Notes: generated by a model not told the origin, from the sequence alone. A stretch of DNA of 64,000 bases from Nesterenkonia sp. PF2B19 (GCF_001758425.2 NZ_MDSS02000005.1:49306-113305); one strand, 5' to 3'. Counted from the stretch's first letter, positions 18,816-28,111 are shown. Made by a program: numbers and translations.

Positions 18816-18851
18816 AGTATAGGACAACCGGCGTCCCGGTCACAATATTCC
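18816..18851 (-). promoter_or_regulatory. Overlapping housekeeping and SigR-type promoters of ssrA
   Basis: On the minus strand TTGTGA (18845-18840) and TATACT (18821-18816) are 18 bases apart, a good housekeeping promoter. Interleaved with it, GGAAT (18851-18847) and GTTG (18828-18825) are also separated by exactly 18 bases, matching the SigR consensus found at sigR. Either would begin the RNA about 50-60 bases before the mature 5' end, which would then be made by RNase P cleavage. The arrangement implies basal expression plus induction by thiol stress. Confidence 0.85.
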
Positions 18852-18934
18852 TGTCGGGCTCCGTCCTGCCGCCTGGTCCGCAGCCGATGTGGCAGCCCAC
18901 TGGCTCGGGTGTGGCCAGTCGCCGTCGTGCTGGC

Positions 18935-19852
18935 TCAGACACGCAGGTAGCGACGCACCGTCAGCCACGAGGACAGGACCGCCAGCAGCACGCCGACCAG
19001 CACCAGGCCCGGCATGATGATCCAGGACGCGGAGGAGTCGATGAAGGGGATCCCCGGCACCTGACGGGTCAGCCATTGACCCAGTAGGAACTCAGCCATG
19101 ACCCAGGTGGCCGCGCAGGCCAGCAGCGAGCCGACGAGGGCGGCGATCACGCCCTCGAAGACGAACGGCAATCGGATCATCGACTTCGAGGCGCCCACCA
19201 GTCGCATGATGCCGGTCTCTCGGCGTCTGCTGAAGGCGGACAGGCGGATCGTGGTGGAGACCAGCAGCACCGCGCAGACGATCATCACCGCCGCGATGAT
19301 CAGCGCCACAATGGTCAGGCCGTTGAGAATGGCGAAGACCTGATCCATGACCTCCTGCTGATCGGCGACCGTCTCCACGCCTGGAGCGGACGAGAACAGC
19401 TCCGTGACGATCGGGTACTGCTCCGGCTCGTGGAGCAGCACACGGAAGGACTCCGGCATGTCCTCGGCCTCCAGAGAGGCGGTCCGCGCGGTCTCGCCAC
19501 GGGACTCCAGGAAGTTCTCCAGCGCCTGCTCCTGTGATTCGTGCCGGAAGCTGGACACGTACTGGCTGGCCGCCCCCTCCTCGAGTGAGTGCTCCAGTGC
19601 GTCGCGCTGGTCAGCACTGATCGCACCGGTCGGGCAGGCGGTCTGGGTGGAGTTGTCCGTGCAGAGGAAGACCGAGACCTCCAGCCGGTCATAGAAGTCA
19701 TCGGTCATCCGGTCGACCTGGGTCTGCATGAGGGCGGCCGCCCCCACGAAGGTCAGGGAGATGAAGGTGACCAGCACGACCGAAGCCACCATGGCGACGT
19801 TGCGACGCAGCGAGGTGAACGTCTCGCGCAGCATGTGCAGCAGGCGATTCAT
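18935..19852 (-). CDS. ftsX: Cell division protein FtsX
   Basis: The 305-residue FtsX has an N-terminal helix (NVAMVASVVLVTFISLTFVGAAALM), a large external domain from about residue 45 to 165 that includes a Cys pair (FLCTDNSTQTACPTG), and three C-terminal helices. With FtsE it couples the divisome to peptidoglycan hydrolases. The ATG overlaps the ftsE stop. It is the last gene of prfB-ftsE-ftsX and converges on ssrA. Confidence 0.95.
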   Translation of the reverse strand: MNRLLHMLRETFTSLRRNVAMVASVVLVTFISLTFVGAAALMQTQVDRMTDDFYDRLEVSVFLCTDNSTQTACPTGAISADQRDALEHSLEEGAASQYVSSFRHESQEQALENFLESRGETARTASLEAEDMPESFRVLLHEPEQYPIVTELFSSAPGVETVADQQEVMDQVFAILNGLTIVALIIAAVMIVCAVLLVSTTIRLSAFSRRRETGIMRLVGASKSMIRLPFVFEGVIAALVGSLLACAATWVMAEFLLGQWLTRQVPGIPFIDSSASWIIMPGLVLVGVLLAVLSSWLTVRRYLRV

Positions 19853-21921
19853 CGTCTCCTCCTCAGCCGCCGCCAGAACGAGCGGCGCTCTCCGGTGACG
19901 CCGAGCTGTTCGGCGGTGCGACGGGTGTCGGCGTAGGTGGACTGGGACGCCGAGGACCGGGGCCGCGGCACCTGGGGCGATGCCTCGCCGGCCTCAACAG
20001 AGTCGGCATCGACGGTCTCGACGCTGGACGACGCCGACCTGCCGGATGCTGCTGATTCGCCTGCGGAGTCCTGGTCTGGGCTGTCCGGGTCTACGCTGTC
20101 CGGGGCGCCGGGGTGAACCTGCGTCGGTACCCCCTCCGTGAGATCCTCCACCTCCTCACCGTCGACGTCCACCGGCCGCGGCGGACGGTCGTCGAGGATC
20201 GGCGGCTCACCCTCCTCCGCCTCGAGCGGGGCGGACCGCGCAGAAGAGTGCTCGGACTCCGCCTCGGAGTCCAACTCCCGGACCTGCTCCGACGGCGGTT
20301 CCGGCTGCGGTTCCGGCTGCGGTGCGTCGGAGCTCTCAGACTCTCGATCAGGTTCGGCCAGGTCCTCCAGCACTTCCGGAACGTCTGCCGCACCGGGCTC
20401 GGCCGGGGTGGCCGCCGTGACGGCGGGCAAGGGCCTCGCCAGGCCGCCGTCGTCCCGGTCCGCCGGCGCCTCAGCCTCGGCGGGCGAGGCCGGAACCGGT
20501 GCGCGACGCCGCGGACCCTGCCCTCGGGTCAGAGGCAGGTCAGGATCGTGCACCGGGGGCTCGTCGTCGCCGCTCTGTGTGCGCAGCCGCTCGTCTTCGA
20601 TCTCGTCCCCCCGGGCCTTGGCCGAGCCCGGTGCAGCCGGAGTGGCCGCGCTGCCGGGCCGATCCACCAGGCCCGGGGCCGCGTGGGTGAACCATGACTC
20701 GTGAGGATGCTCCGCCACGCCGTCCGGGCCCGCAGACATCTGGACGTGCGAGGACACTGCCTGACGCAGGGCATCGCGCAGCCGTTCGGGATCGGCGCCC
20801 TCTCCCTCGGGCTCCGTGTAGCCGTCACGCGCGAGGTTCGGCATCTCCGACCCGTCGAATCCGCCGACAGGCTCCGGAACGTCGGGGCCGTGCTGCTGGG
20901 GTCGCAGATGCTCCGGCCAGCGTACGCGCACCGGCTCGGCGAGGGACTGTGGTGAGGCGGTGTCGGCCGCGGTGCCGTCCGGCGCGGAATGCTCGGCCGT
21001 CGGTCCCTCCTCGGCGGAGGCACTCCCCTGGGCTCGGGCAGCGTGCTCCACAGCCTCGGCGGCGACCGGTACGTCTCGCCCGGCCGCTCGGGCGGCGTCG
21101 GCGGTGAGGGCTTCCGGTCCCGGCGCGGTGGCGCCGCCGTCGCCCTGCTCGCCGAGATCATGGGCGCGGGGGTCCTGGACACGGAGCGCCCCGCTGGACT
21201 CCCGCTCACGCAGAACGGTCCAGGCCTGCGAGCCCCGCGGCGGATCGTAGGTGCCGCGCTCGTCGTCGCGGACCAGTGCGCCGTCGTGGAGCTGGACCAC
21301 CCGCCGGCGCATCCGGTCGACGATCACCCGGTCGTGGGTTGCCATGATGACCGTGGTGCCGGAGGCGTTGATCCAGCGCAGGATCTTCATGACCTCGTCC
21401 GAGGCACGAGGGTCCAGGTTGCCGGTCGGTTCGTCGGCCAGCACGATGGCTGGCTCGTTGACGATGGCGCGGGCGATGGCGGCGCGCTGCTGCTCGCCGC
21501 CGGAGATCTCGTGCGGGTACCGGCGGGCGAGGTCCTCCAGTCCGACTCTCTCCAGGACCTCGGTGACACGCTCGCGGATCTGGGTGCGCCTGGCCCCGAT
21601 CACACGCATGGCGAAGGCGACGTTGTCGAACACGGTCTTGTCCGGCAGCAGGCGGAAGTCCTGGAAGACCATGCCGATGCTGCGCCGATAGTCCGGCACG
21701 CGGCGTTCGAGCATGAGGCCCAGGTTCTGCCCGGCCACGGTGACCTTGCCGCGCTGGGGCAGACCCTCGCGCAGGATCATCCGCAGCAGCGTGGACTTGC
21801 CGGAGCCGGACGCCCCGATCAGGAAGACGAAGTCCCCACGGTTGAACTCCACCGTGACGTCGTCGAGGGCCGGTCGGCCGTCGGGCTCATAGCGCCGTGT
21901 GACGTGTTCGAAGCGGATCAT
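19849..21921 (-). CDS. ftsE: Cell division ATPase FtsE with a roughly 460-residue acidic disordered extension
   Basis: Residues 1-228 are a normal FtsE: Walker A GASGSGKST, the segment IGMVFQDFRLLPDKTVFDNVAFAMRV, signature ISGGEQQRAAIARA, Walker B IVLADEPTGNLDP, and HD-loop MATHDR. Typical FtsE ends there. Here the frame continues to residue 690 through a Pro/Glu/Asp/Ser/Ala-rich low-complexity region with short repeats such as PQPEPQPEPPSE, and finishes in a very basic segment, ERRSFWRRLRRRR. The open frame of more than 1.3 kb and the exact ATGA overlap with ftsX show that the extension belongs to the gene. A basic, aromatic end could touch membrane lipids or nucleic acid; that is inference. 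No extra domain was recognised. Confidence 0.93.
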   Translation of the reverse strand: MIRFEHVTRRYEPDGRPALDDVTVEFNRGDFVFLIGASGSGKSTLLRMILREGLPQRGKVTVAGQNLGLMLERRVPDYRRSIGMVFQDFRLLPDKTVFDNVAFAMRVIGARRTQIRERVTEVLERVGLEDLARRYPHEISGGEQQRAAIARAIVNEPAIVLADEPTGNLDPRASDEVMKILRWINASGTTVIMATHDRVIVDRMRRRVVQLHDGALVRDDERGTYDPPRGSQAWTVLRERESSGALRVQDPRAHDLGEQGDGGATAPGPEALTADAARAAGRDVPVAAEAVEHAARAQGSASAEEGPTAEHSAPDGTAADTASPQSLAEPVRVRWPEHLRPQQHGPDVPEPVGGFDGSEMPNLARDGYTEPEGEGADPERLRDALRQAVSSHVQMSAGPDGVAEHPHESWFTHAAPGLVDRPGSAATPAAPGSAKARGDEIEDERLRTQSGDDEPPVHDPDLPLTRGQGPRRRAPVPASPAEAEAPADRDDGGLARPLPAVTAATPAEPGAADVPEVLEDLAEPDRESESSDAPQPEPQPEPPSEQVRELDSEAESEHSSARSAPLEAEEGEPPILDDRPPRPVDVDGEEVEDLTEGVPTQVHPGAPDSVDPDSPDQDSAGESAASGRSASSSVETVDADSVEAGEASPQVPRPRSSASQSTYADTRRTAEQLGVTGERRSFWRRLRRRR

Positions 21922-22078
21922 CTCTCACCAGCTGCCCCGACACGCACCGGCCGTTCGGGGCACAGGTCGGGGAAGACGGGCCGGTACGCTCTGAGCCTAG
22001 TTCAGCCGCGAGGTCTTCGGGACGATCAGGGGCGGCGTGCCGGAGACTTCTGTGCGCGTGGTCCCCCGGCACGGGCGA

Positions 22079-23191
22079 TCAGTTCTCCAGCAGAGACTGC
22101 GCGCGCCACCGGATGCCCGCGTCGATGAAGCCGTCCAGGTCACCGTCGAGCACAGCCGAGGTGTTGCCGACCTCATGCTCAGTGCGCAGGTCCTTGACCA
22201 TCTGGTACGGGTGCAGCACGTACGACCGGATCTGATCGCCCCAGGAGGCCTTGATGTCACCGGCGAGCTCCTTCTTCTCGGCGGCCTCCTCCTGCTGCTT
22301 GAGCAGCAGCAGACGGGACTCCAGGACCCGCATGGCGGCCGCACGGTTCTGGATCTGCGACTTCTCGTTCTGCATGGAGACCACCGTGCCGGTGGGCAGG
22401 TGGGTGATGCGCACCGCCGAGTCAGTGGTGTTGACCGACTGCCCTCCCGGCCCCGACGAGCGGTAGACGTCGATCTTCAGGTCGTTCTCGTCGATCTCCA
22501 CGCTGTCCGTGCCCTCGATGAGCGGGATGACCTCGACGGCGGCGAAGGAGGTCTGGCGTCGGCCCTGGTTGTCGAACGGACTGATGCGCACCAGACGGTG
22601 CGTGCCCGCCTCCACGGAGAGCGTGCCGAAGGCGTAGGGAGCCTTGACCTCAAAGGTGGCGGACTTCAGTCCGGCCTCCTCCGCGTAGGAGGTGTCCAGG
22701 ACCTTCACCGTCCAGTCGCGGCGCTCCGCCCAGCGGGTGTACATGCGCAGCAGCATCTCCGCGAAGTCAGCCGCGTCCACACCGCCGGCTCCCGACCGGA
22801 TGGTCACCACGGCGTCACGCTCGTCGTACTCCCCGGCGAGCAGGGTGACGATCTCCAGCGACTCCAGGGCCTTGCGGATGGAGTCGATCTCCTGGACGGC
22901 CTCGGTGAGGACATCGTCATCGCCCTCGTCCTGGGCCATCTCCACCATGAGCTCGACGTCGTCGATGCGCCCGGAGAGCTTGGTGAGCCGCTCCAGCTCG
23001 GACTGCTTGTGGCTCAGCTGGGAGGTGACCTTCTGGGCGTTGGCCTGGTCGTCCCACAGGTCCGGAGCCGCGGCCTTCTCGCTGAGCTCGGCCACCTCGG
23101 CCCGGAGCTTGTCCACGTCGGTGACGTCGGTGATGCGGGTCAGGGTGGAGCGCAGGGAGCGCAGCTCAGTGGGGAAATCAGTCTCTGCCAT
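22079..23191 (-). CDS. prfB: Peptide chain release factor 2
   Basis: The 370-residue RF2 terminates at UAA and UGA codons. The tripeptide SPF is in [16 protein letters not shown] and the catalytic GGQ in [20 protein letters not shown]. The gene is a single uninterrupted frame, so the autoregulatory +1 frameshift known from E. coli prfB is absent, as usual in Actinobacteria. It leads the prfB-ftsE-ftsX group. Confidence 0.97.
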   Translation of the reverse strand: MAETDFPTELRSLRSTLTRITDVTDVDKLRAEVAELSEKAAAPDLWDDQANAQKVTSQLSHKQSELERLTKLSGRIDDVELMVEMAQDEGDDDVLTEAVQEIDSIRKALESLEIVTLLAGEYDERDAVVTIRSGAGGVDAADFAEMLLRMYTRWAERRDWTVKVLDTSYAEEAGLKSATFEVKAPYAFGTLSVEAGTHRLVRISPFDNQGRRQTSFAAVEVIPLIEGTDSVEIDENDLKIDVYRSSGPGGQSVNTTDSAVRITHLPTGTVVSMQNEKSQIQNRAAAMRVLESRLLLLKQQEEAAEKKELAGDIKASWGDQIRSYVLHPYQMVKDLRTEHEVGNTSAVLDGDLDGFIDAGIRWRAQSLLEN

Positions 23192-23284
23192 AACGACACC
23201 ACCCTACCGGCTGGCGCGACGATTCGCCGCTCCGGCGCCGCCCGTCTCGGCGTCGGATCCTCGGCAGACTCCGCGTCCGGTCGG

Positions 23285-23767
23285 TCACCGGTTGAGGCTC
23301 ACTCTCGCATGGGACTCCGCGCTGATGGGCACCTCCGCGGGGAGGAACCAGCTGAGCAGCGGAAGCTCGGCAGAGGCGCCGAGCCGCACGTGTGCGGTCT
23401 CGCCGCCGTCAGCCACCCAGGCGTCGACAACCTCCACGCCGCCGAGCCTCCCGTGCGCGCCGGAGTCATCCAGGTAGCCCTGCGCCCTGGCCCGGACCTG
23501 GGAGACCGTCAACGACGGCGCGGTCCCACCTGCCGCGGCACCCTGCGTGGCTGCCGAGGCCGCACCGTCGGCCACCGAGAGCAGCCGACGGGCTTCCAGG
23601 TTGACGGCCGTGGCTCCGGCCACCACGGAGACGAGCATGAGCACCACCAGGACCATGCCCAGGATCAGCACCGTCGACTGTCCGGCGTCCTCACGATGGG
23701 AGGCCTCGATGCGGGCACGGAGACGGCGCCACGCCGCGCGCAGGGGGGAACAGCTCAGCCCGATCAT
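23285..23767 (-). CDS. Tad locus TadG/pilin-like membrane protein
   Basis: A 160-residue protein begins GLSCSPLRAAWRRLRA. It has one N-terminal hydrophobic helix after DAGQSTVLILGMVLVVLMLVSVVAGATA, the pattern of the TadE/TadG (Tad_N) family, followed by an extracytoplasmic part. The ATG at 23767 is used because the longer frame to 24076 overlaps the preceding gene in an implausible Arg/Pro-rich sequence. It is the last gene of the Tad operon. Confidence 0.75.
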   Translation of the reverse strand: MIGLSCSPLRAAWRRLRARIEASHREDAGQSTVLILGMVLVVLMLVSVVAGATAVNLEARRLLSVADGAASAATQGAAAGGTAPSLTVSQVRARAQGYLDDSGAHGRLGGVEVVDAWVADGGETAHVRLGASAELPLLSWFLPAEVPISAESHARVSLNR

Positions 23768-23774
23768 GACGCCA

Positions 23775-24299
23775 TCAGCCTCCTTGGACCTGGACGGACG
23801 TGGACGAGACCGTGACCAGCGTGGGCTGCCAGTCGCCGAATCCCGGGAGCAGCGGCACCGGCACCCGGACCTCCACGGTGAAAGCCACGAGGTCACCGTC
23901 GGTGGTGCAGGTGCCCTGCGGGCAGGTCCGAGAGACGTCGGCACGATCCGGGTCGATGGAGAAGTCCTGCAGGGCGGCGAGCACGGCGGCCTCGCTGCGC
24001 GCGTCCGCCTCGGGGTCGCCGGCTTCGGCGGACACGTACATCTTCGCGGCCTGGTCGGCGGCTCCCGTCGTCGCATAGGCCGCGCCCTGCACCGCCGAGA
24101 GTCCCAGCACGAAGTACACGATCGGGATCAGCAGCAGGGTCGCCAGCATGATGAACTCCACGATCGACGAGCCTCCCTCGTCATCGGCGGAGCCGAGTCG
24201 TTGGGACAGCATCGCGCGAAGGCGCGCAGACGGACCAACGCGAAGGCGCGGAGACGGACCGCTCCGACCTTCCGGGGTTCTCCGGTCACTCGAAGTCAT
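23775..24299 (-). CDS. TadE-like minor pilin / pilus assembly protein (second copy)
   Basis: The 174-residue protein has a Arg/Pro-rich start, then DEGGSSIVEFIMLATLLLIPIVYFVLGL, the TadE motif with Glu at position 5 of the hydrophobic segment. The extracellular part has a Cys pair (SRTCPQGTCTTDG). The ATG at 24299 overlaps the previous gene by 14 bases, consistent with coupling. Confidence 0.8.
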   Translation of the reverse strand: MTSSDRRTPEGRSGPSPRLRVGPSARLRAMLSQRLGSADDEGGSSIVEFIMLATLLLIPIVYFVLGLSAVQGAAYATTGAADQAAKMYVSAEAGDPEADARSEAAVLAALQDFSIDPDRADVSRTCPQGTCTTDGDLVAFTVEVRVPVPLLPGFGDWQPTLVTVSSTSVQVQGG

Positions 24300-24744
24300 A
24301 GGCCCGCCCCTGCACCTCCAGCGTCCCGACGCCCGGACCGAGCCCGACCAGCGGGACTCCGGAGCGGACCGTGATCCGCAGCGTGCGCCCCTCCGCGGTG
24401 TCGACATAGGCATAGCTCACGTCCTGGGCGTGGTCCGCCGCGGCGGATGACGCGATCAGAGACCGCGTGCGTTCCACACCATCCTCAGCGGTGCGGTCGT
24501 GGAGGGCGCCGAATCGCGCACCGGCAGAGGCGGCGTCGATCAGAGTGTTGCGCACATGGACGTACGTGGTCAGCTGCATGACTGCCAGCGTCAGCAGGAC
24601 CAGGAGCGTCGCGACCATCGTGAACTCGGCCGTTGCCGCACCCTCTTCTTCCCGGAGCCGCGCGCGGACCCAGGACCGACAGCCCCCGTCCTCCGTGTTC
24701 GCCGTGGCCACGCCTGGGTCAGCGGGAGACCTGGTCGATCGCAT
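24286..24744 (-). CDS. TadE-like minor pilin
   Basis: A protein of up to 152 residues carries EEGAATAEFTMVATLLVLLTLAVMQLT, the TadE/pseudopilin N-terminal helix with conserved Glu. Cys is absent from the extracellular part. Either the ATG at 24744 (overlapping the pilin-like gene by 26 bases) or the GTG at 24711 could start it; neither has a strong ribosome binding site. It was called by its helix motif and position in the Tad operon. Confidence 0.8.
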   Translation of the reverse strand: MRSTRSPADPGVATANTEDGGCRSWVRARLREEEGAATAEFTMVATLLVLLTLAVMQLTTYVHVRNTLIDAASAGARFGALHDRTAEDGVERTRSLIASSAAADHAQDVSYAYVDTAEGRTLRITVRSGVPLVGLGPGVGTLEVQGRAYDFE

Positions 24745-24955
24745 CGCTGAACAGGCCCTGCAGGGCAGGCTGGGCCACGGCCAGCAGACCTGCGACCAGC
24801 ACCGCGCTCATCAAGGTGATCATGACCCAGCCCGGGACGTCTCCGCGTTCTTCGGTGTGCAGGCGTCGAAGCAGCGACGTCAGGCCCTCTCCAGCGGTGA
24901 GGGCGGCGCGGCCGGGGCGGCCGGCACGGACTGAGGCAGGGTGCTGATTCTTCAT
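24719..24955 (-). CDS. Small Tad-locus membrane protein, possible Flp pilin
   Basis: A 78-residue protein has one C-terminal hydrophobic helix after EERGDVPGWVMITLMSAVLVAGLLAVAQP and a short tail DAIDQVSR. Its size and place between tadC and tadE are those of the major Flp pilin, and Gly-Asp-Val-Pro-Gly could hold a prepilin cleavage site. However, the usual G-x4-E-Y Flp signature is not evident, so the pilin role is a suggestion from context. AGAGAGGAACCCCC precedes the ATG. Confidence 0.65.
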   Translation of the reverse strand: MKNQHPASVRAGRPGRAALTAGEGLTSLLRRLHTEERGDVPGWVMITLMSAVLVAGLLAVAQPALQGLFSDAIDQVSR

Positions 24956-25090
24956 GGGGGTTCCTCTCTGTGGTGGATGGGTCGTTCAGGAATGGGAGGC
25001 TCGACACGTGGTGCGAGGTCGTCCTGTGGTGGGAGGTCGAGACGAGGAGCGGCGGCGCCCGGCGCGGCCGGCGGTCTCGGCTGATGCCAG

Positions 25091-26032
25091 TCATATGCCG
25101 ATCGAGAGCAGCTCGAGGCCCGGGTACACGGCGAAGATCACGGTCAGGGGCAGCACCCCGAAGACGAGCGGCACCAGCATCGAGATCTCCTTCTTGCCGG
25201 CGGTCTCCATCAGGTCCCGCTTCGAGAGGTCCCGGACGTCTTGGGCCTGGGCCCGCATCACGTCGGCGAGCGGGGTGCCGCGTTCCATGGCCACGATGAT
25301 GCCCTCCAGGAAACGAGAGATGGGCGGCGACTGGACCCGCCGTGACATCGCCTTCAACGCTTGGGAGAAGCCGTGCCCCGCCTGGGTATCGTGCAGCACA
25401 CGCGTGAGCTCGACATTGAGCTCACCTCGGGACACTCGGCTGACCCGTTCGAACGCCCCGGGGGCGCTCTCCCCTGCGCTCACGGCGAGCGCGATCATCT
25501 CCGCCACGGTCGGAAACTCCGAGAGCATGCGACGCTGACGTCTGCGGATCTGGGCGGAGAGCAGATTGTCCCGCAGGGCGAACCCCAGGACCGCCAGCAC
25601 CAGGACGCTGAGGGCGGCCAACAGTCCATGGAACTGCCCCGAGACGAAGGCCACCAGATTCAGTCCTGCACCGAGCAGGGCGCCCGCGGCCGCCATGGCG
25701 ACCTGCTGCAGGCGATATTCGGTGGGCGAGATCGAGGAGTCTGCCTGCTCGAGGCGACGCTGCAGAGCCGCCGTGTCGAAGCTGAACCGGTCGAGGTGGG
25801 CCACGGCGGCCTTCAGCAACGGTGCGAAGAGTCTCCCCACTGCCCCCAGGGGCATCACCGGGTGCCGGTCCGTGGTGAAGAGTCCCGAGTCCATCCCGGT
25901 GGAACGCAGGGCCGGAGCGACTCTGTCCACGAATCGGGTCCTGTTCATCGCCGGCAGGGAGAAGATTACGGTCACCAGGCCCAGTCCGAGTCCGAGACCT
26001 GCGATGACCGCCCAGGTGGTCGTCACCGTCAC
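25091..26032 (-). CDS. tadC: Tad secretion system inner-membrane protein TadC
   Basis: This T2SSF-domain protein of about 313 residues has an N-terminal helix, a cytoplasmic domain (FPTVAEMIALAVSAGESAPGAFERV), and C-terminal helices ending FGVLPLTVIFAVYPGLELLSIGI. The cytoplasmic loop ISRFLEGIIVAMERGTPLADVM is typical. The GTG at 26032 overlaps the tadB stop as GTGA. With TadB it forms the platform for the pilus ATPase. Confidence 0.9.
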   Translation of the reverse strand: MTVTTTWAVIAGLGLGLGLVTVIFSLPAMNRTRFVDRVAPALRSTGMDSGLFTTDRHPVMPLGAVGRLFAPLLKAAVAHLDRFSFDTAALQRRLEQADSSISPTEYRLQQVAMAAAGALLGAGLNLVAFVSGQFHGLLAALSVLVLAVLGFALRDNLLSAQIRRRQRRMLSEFPTVAEMIALAVSAGESAPGAFERVSRVSRGELNVELTRVLHDTQAGHGFSQALKAMSRRVQSPPISRFLEGIIVAMERGTPLADVMRAQAQDVRDLSKRDLMETAGKKEISMLVPLVFGVLPLTVIFAVYPGLELLSIGI

Positions 26033-26888
26033 AGCAGCACCCGCTCTTCCTCCGGGAGCGCCCCGATCCGCAGCATGAGCCGGTAGCACACCAGAGAGAC
26101 GACCAGGCCGACCGCCAGGACCGCCAGCCCTGTCATGCCGCGGTAGGCCTCAGCCGCCTCCGGCTGCGTGGAGAGCAGCAGGACGACGATCCAGGGGGCC
26201 GAGACCGCCAGTTTGGCGGCATTGACGGTCCAGGACTGCCGAGCTTCCAGTTCGCTGCGAGTCCGGGCGTTGTCCCGGAGGAACTCCGCCAGGGTCCCCA
26301 GCAGGCGGCCCAAGTCCGATCCGCCGACCTCGCGGGTGATGGTCAGAGCGACGATGATGCGGTCCCCGACCGGATCGGCCAGTCTCTCCTTCAGCCGGCG
26401 CAGGGACGTCTCCATGTTCTGGCCGGCCCGGTAGTCGCGGGTGAACTCCACGAAGGGCTCACGCAGCTGCGACGGACCGGATGTGCCCAACTGCATGATG
26501 GCCTCAGGAAGCGACATCCCGGCCCGCACGGCGGACCGCAGGTGGTCGACCACATCCGGCCAGATCTCGCGGAGCACTGCCCGCCGTCGCGCCGCCTGCC
26601 AGCGCAGGACCACCACCGGCAGCGTGGCGGCGAACAGGGCGAAGCACAGGGCCACCGGCACCGCCGTCGTCAGCAGCATCACCAGCAGGAACGCCGTGAC
26701 GGCGCAGGCCGCGATCGCCGCGACGACGCCTGAGGCTCCGACCTTCTGGTGCCCCGCCTCCGCGAGCAGCCGGTGGATCCGTCCCGGGCGGCGACCCCGG
26801 CGCTCCGCGTCGTCGCCGTTCGTGGGAAGAAGGACCACCAGACCAGCATCAGCCCCATCCCCAGGGCCGTCCCCAGCAGCAGACTCAT
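26029..26888 (-). CDS. tadB: Tad platform protein TadB, frame broken by one missing base
   Basis: The N-terminus, MSLLLGTALGMGLMLVWWSFF, starts at 26888 with an ATGA overlap with tadA, and the frame then runs into unrelated Arg-rich sequence. The adjacent frame resumes at PTNGDDAERRGRRPGRIHRLLAEAG and carries the rest, including DVVDHLRSAVRAGMSLPEAI and the T2SSF core REVGGSDLGRLLGTLAEFLRD. One C missing near 26824-26826 explains the switch. The joined protein is about 286 residues, the normal TadB length. Confidence 0.85.
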
Positions 26889-28111
26889 CGGAGCACACCT
26901 GCCCGGGTGAGCTGTCCACGCTCCTCCTCGGAGAGCTTCGGAAGGTCGAACACCGCGCTGGGACTGACCTGCAGCTCACCATCGACCCGGTGGAACAGAG
27001 TAGAGGTCTCAATCCGGTCCTCCTCGACGCGGGAGCCCACGGCCAGGATCTCCTCCACGTGGCGGTGACCCGAGCGATCCCGTCCGCAGTGGACGACGAG
27101 GTCCACGCAGGAGGCCACCGTGGGCACGATGAACCCTCGGCCGATGTTCTCCCCCGCCAACAGCGGAAGCGTGCAGATCTTGGTGAGCGCCTCGTGGGCG
27201 CCGTTGGCATCGACGGTCGCCATCCCCGGAAGACCGCTGTTCAGGGCGATGAGCATGTCGAGGCTCTCGGCCTCACGCACCTCTCCGACGATCAGTCGGT
27301 CGGGCCTCATACGCAGCGCCTCCTTCACGAGTCGCCGCAACGGGATCTCGCCCTCGTTCTCGAGGTTCGGCTGTCGACATTGCAAGCCGACCACGTCGCG
27401 CAGAGGCAGCCTCAGCTCGAAGATCTCCTCAACCGTGATGACGCGTTCTCTGGCTCCGATGGCCGAGGCGAGGCAGTTCAGCATGGTGGTCTTCCCCGCC
27501 TGCGTGGCTCCGGAGACCAGGACGTTCATGCCCGCGGCCACGCAGGTCTCGAGGAACCGCGCACCCGACGTCGAGAGGGAGCCCAGTCTCACCAGATCGT
27601 CGAGGCTCGCGGCCCGGGCGATGAACTTGCGGATGTTCACAGCCCAGTGGCGCCGGGTGATGTCGGGGATGGCGACGTGGAGCCGCGAGCCGTCCGGCAG
27701 CGCGGCGTCGACGAACGGCGAGGACAGGTCGAGGCGGCGGCCGGAGGTCTTCAGCATCCGCTCGACGAGGTCCCGGATCCGGTCCTCGGTGAGCGTGATC
27801 GACGTCAGCTCCGATCGTCCGCCGCGGGCAAGGAAGACCTCCTGCGGCCCATTGATCCAGATCTCCTCGACAGAGCCGTCGTCGAGCAGCGGTTGGAGCT
27901 CCCCGAAGCCGGCCACCGCATCGAGCACATGCTTGACGGCGGCGTCGAGCTCGCCGACGAGTGGGAGGGAGCTCACCAGAGACCGTCGGTCATACTCGGA
28001 GACCGCCGCCTCGACCATGTCCCGCAGCTCCGCCAGATCCTCGGCCGGATCCAGTCCCCGTCGCCGGATCTGTTCCCGAACCTCGTCCTCGACAATCGTC
28101 AGGGCCTCCAC
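26885..28111 (-). CDS. tadA: Tad pilus/secretion ATPase TadA (CpaF)
   Basis: The 408-residue secretion ATPase has an N-terminal domain with VAGFGELQPLLDDGSVEEIWINGP, then Walker A SGATQAGKTTMLN, an Asp box (ITVEEIFELRLP), Walker B (RPDRLIVGEVREAESLDML) and a His box region. Lys in GATQAGKT is intact; Gln replaces the more usual Gly before AGKT. The GTG at 28111 follows GGAGGGGAAGG at good spacing and is preferred to the ATG at 28147. It heads the operon tadA-tadB-tadC-pilin-tadE-tadE-tadG. No cpaE/tadZ, prepilin peptidase or secretin is in the window. Confidence 0.92.
   Translation of the reverse strand: MEALTIVEDEVREQIRRRGLDPAEDLAELRDMVEAAVSEYDRRSLVSSLPLVGELDAAVKHVLDAVAGFGELQPLLDDGSVEEIWINGPQEVFLARGGRSELTSITLTEDRIRDLVERMLKTSGRRLDLSSPFVDAALPDGSRLHVAIPDITRRHWAVNIRKFIARAASLDDLVRLGSLSTSGARFLETCVAAGMNVLVSGATQAGKTTMLNCLASAIGARERVITVEEIFELRLPLRDVVGLQCRQPNLENEGEIPLRRLVKEALRMRPDRLIVGEVREAESLDMLIALNSGLPGMATVDANGAHEALTKICTLPLLAGENIGRGFIVPTVASCVDLVVHCGRDRSGHRHVEEILAVGSRVEEDRIETSTLFHRVDGELQVSPSAVFDLPKLSEEERGQLTRAGVLR

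Noticed and set aside
25091..28111. A type II or type IV pilus system rather than Tad
   Set aside because: The order ATPase, two T2SSF proteins, small helix protein and TadE-like proteins is that of Tad loci; no PilM/N/O or GspD-like gene is present.
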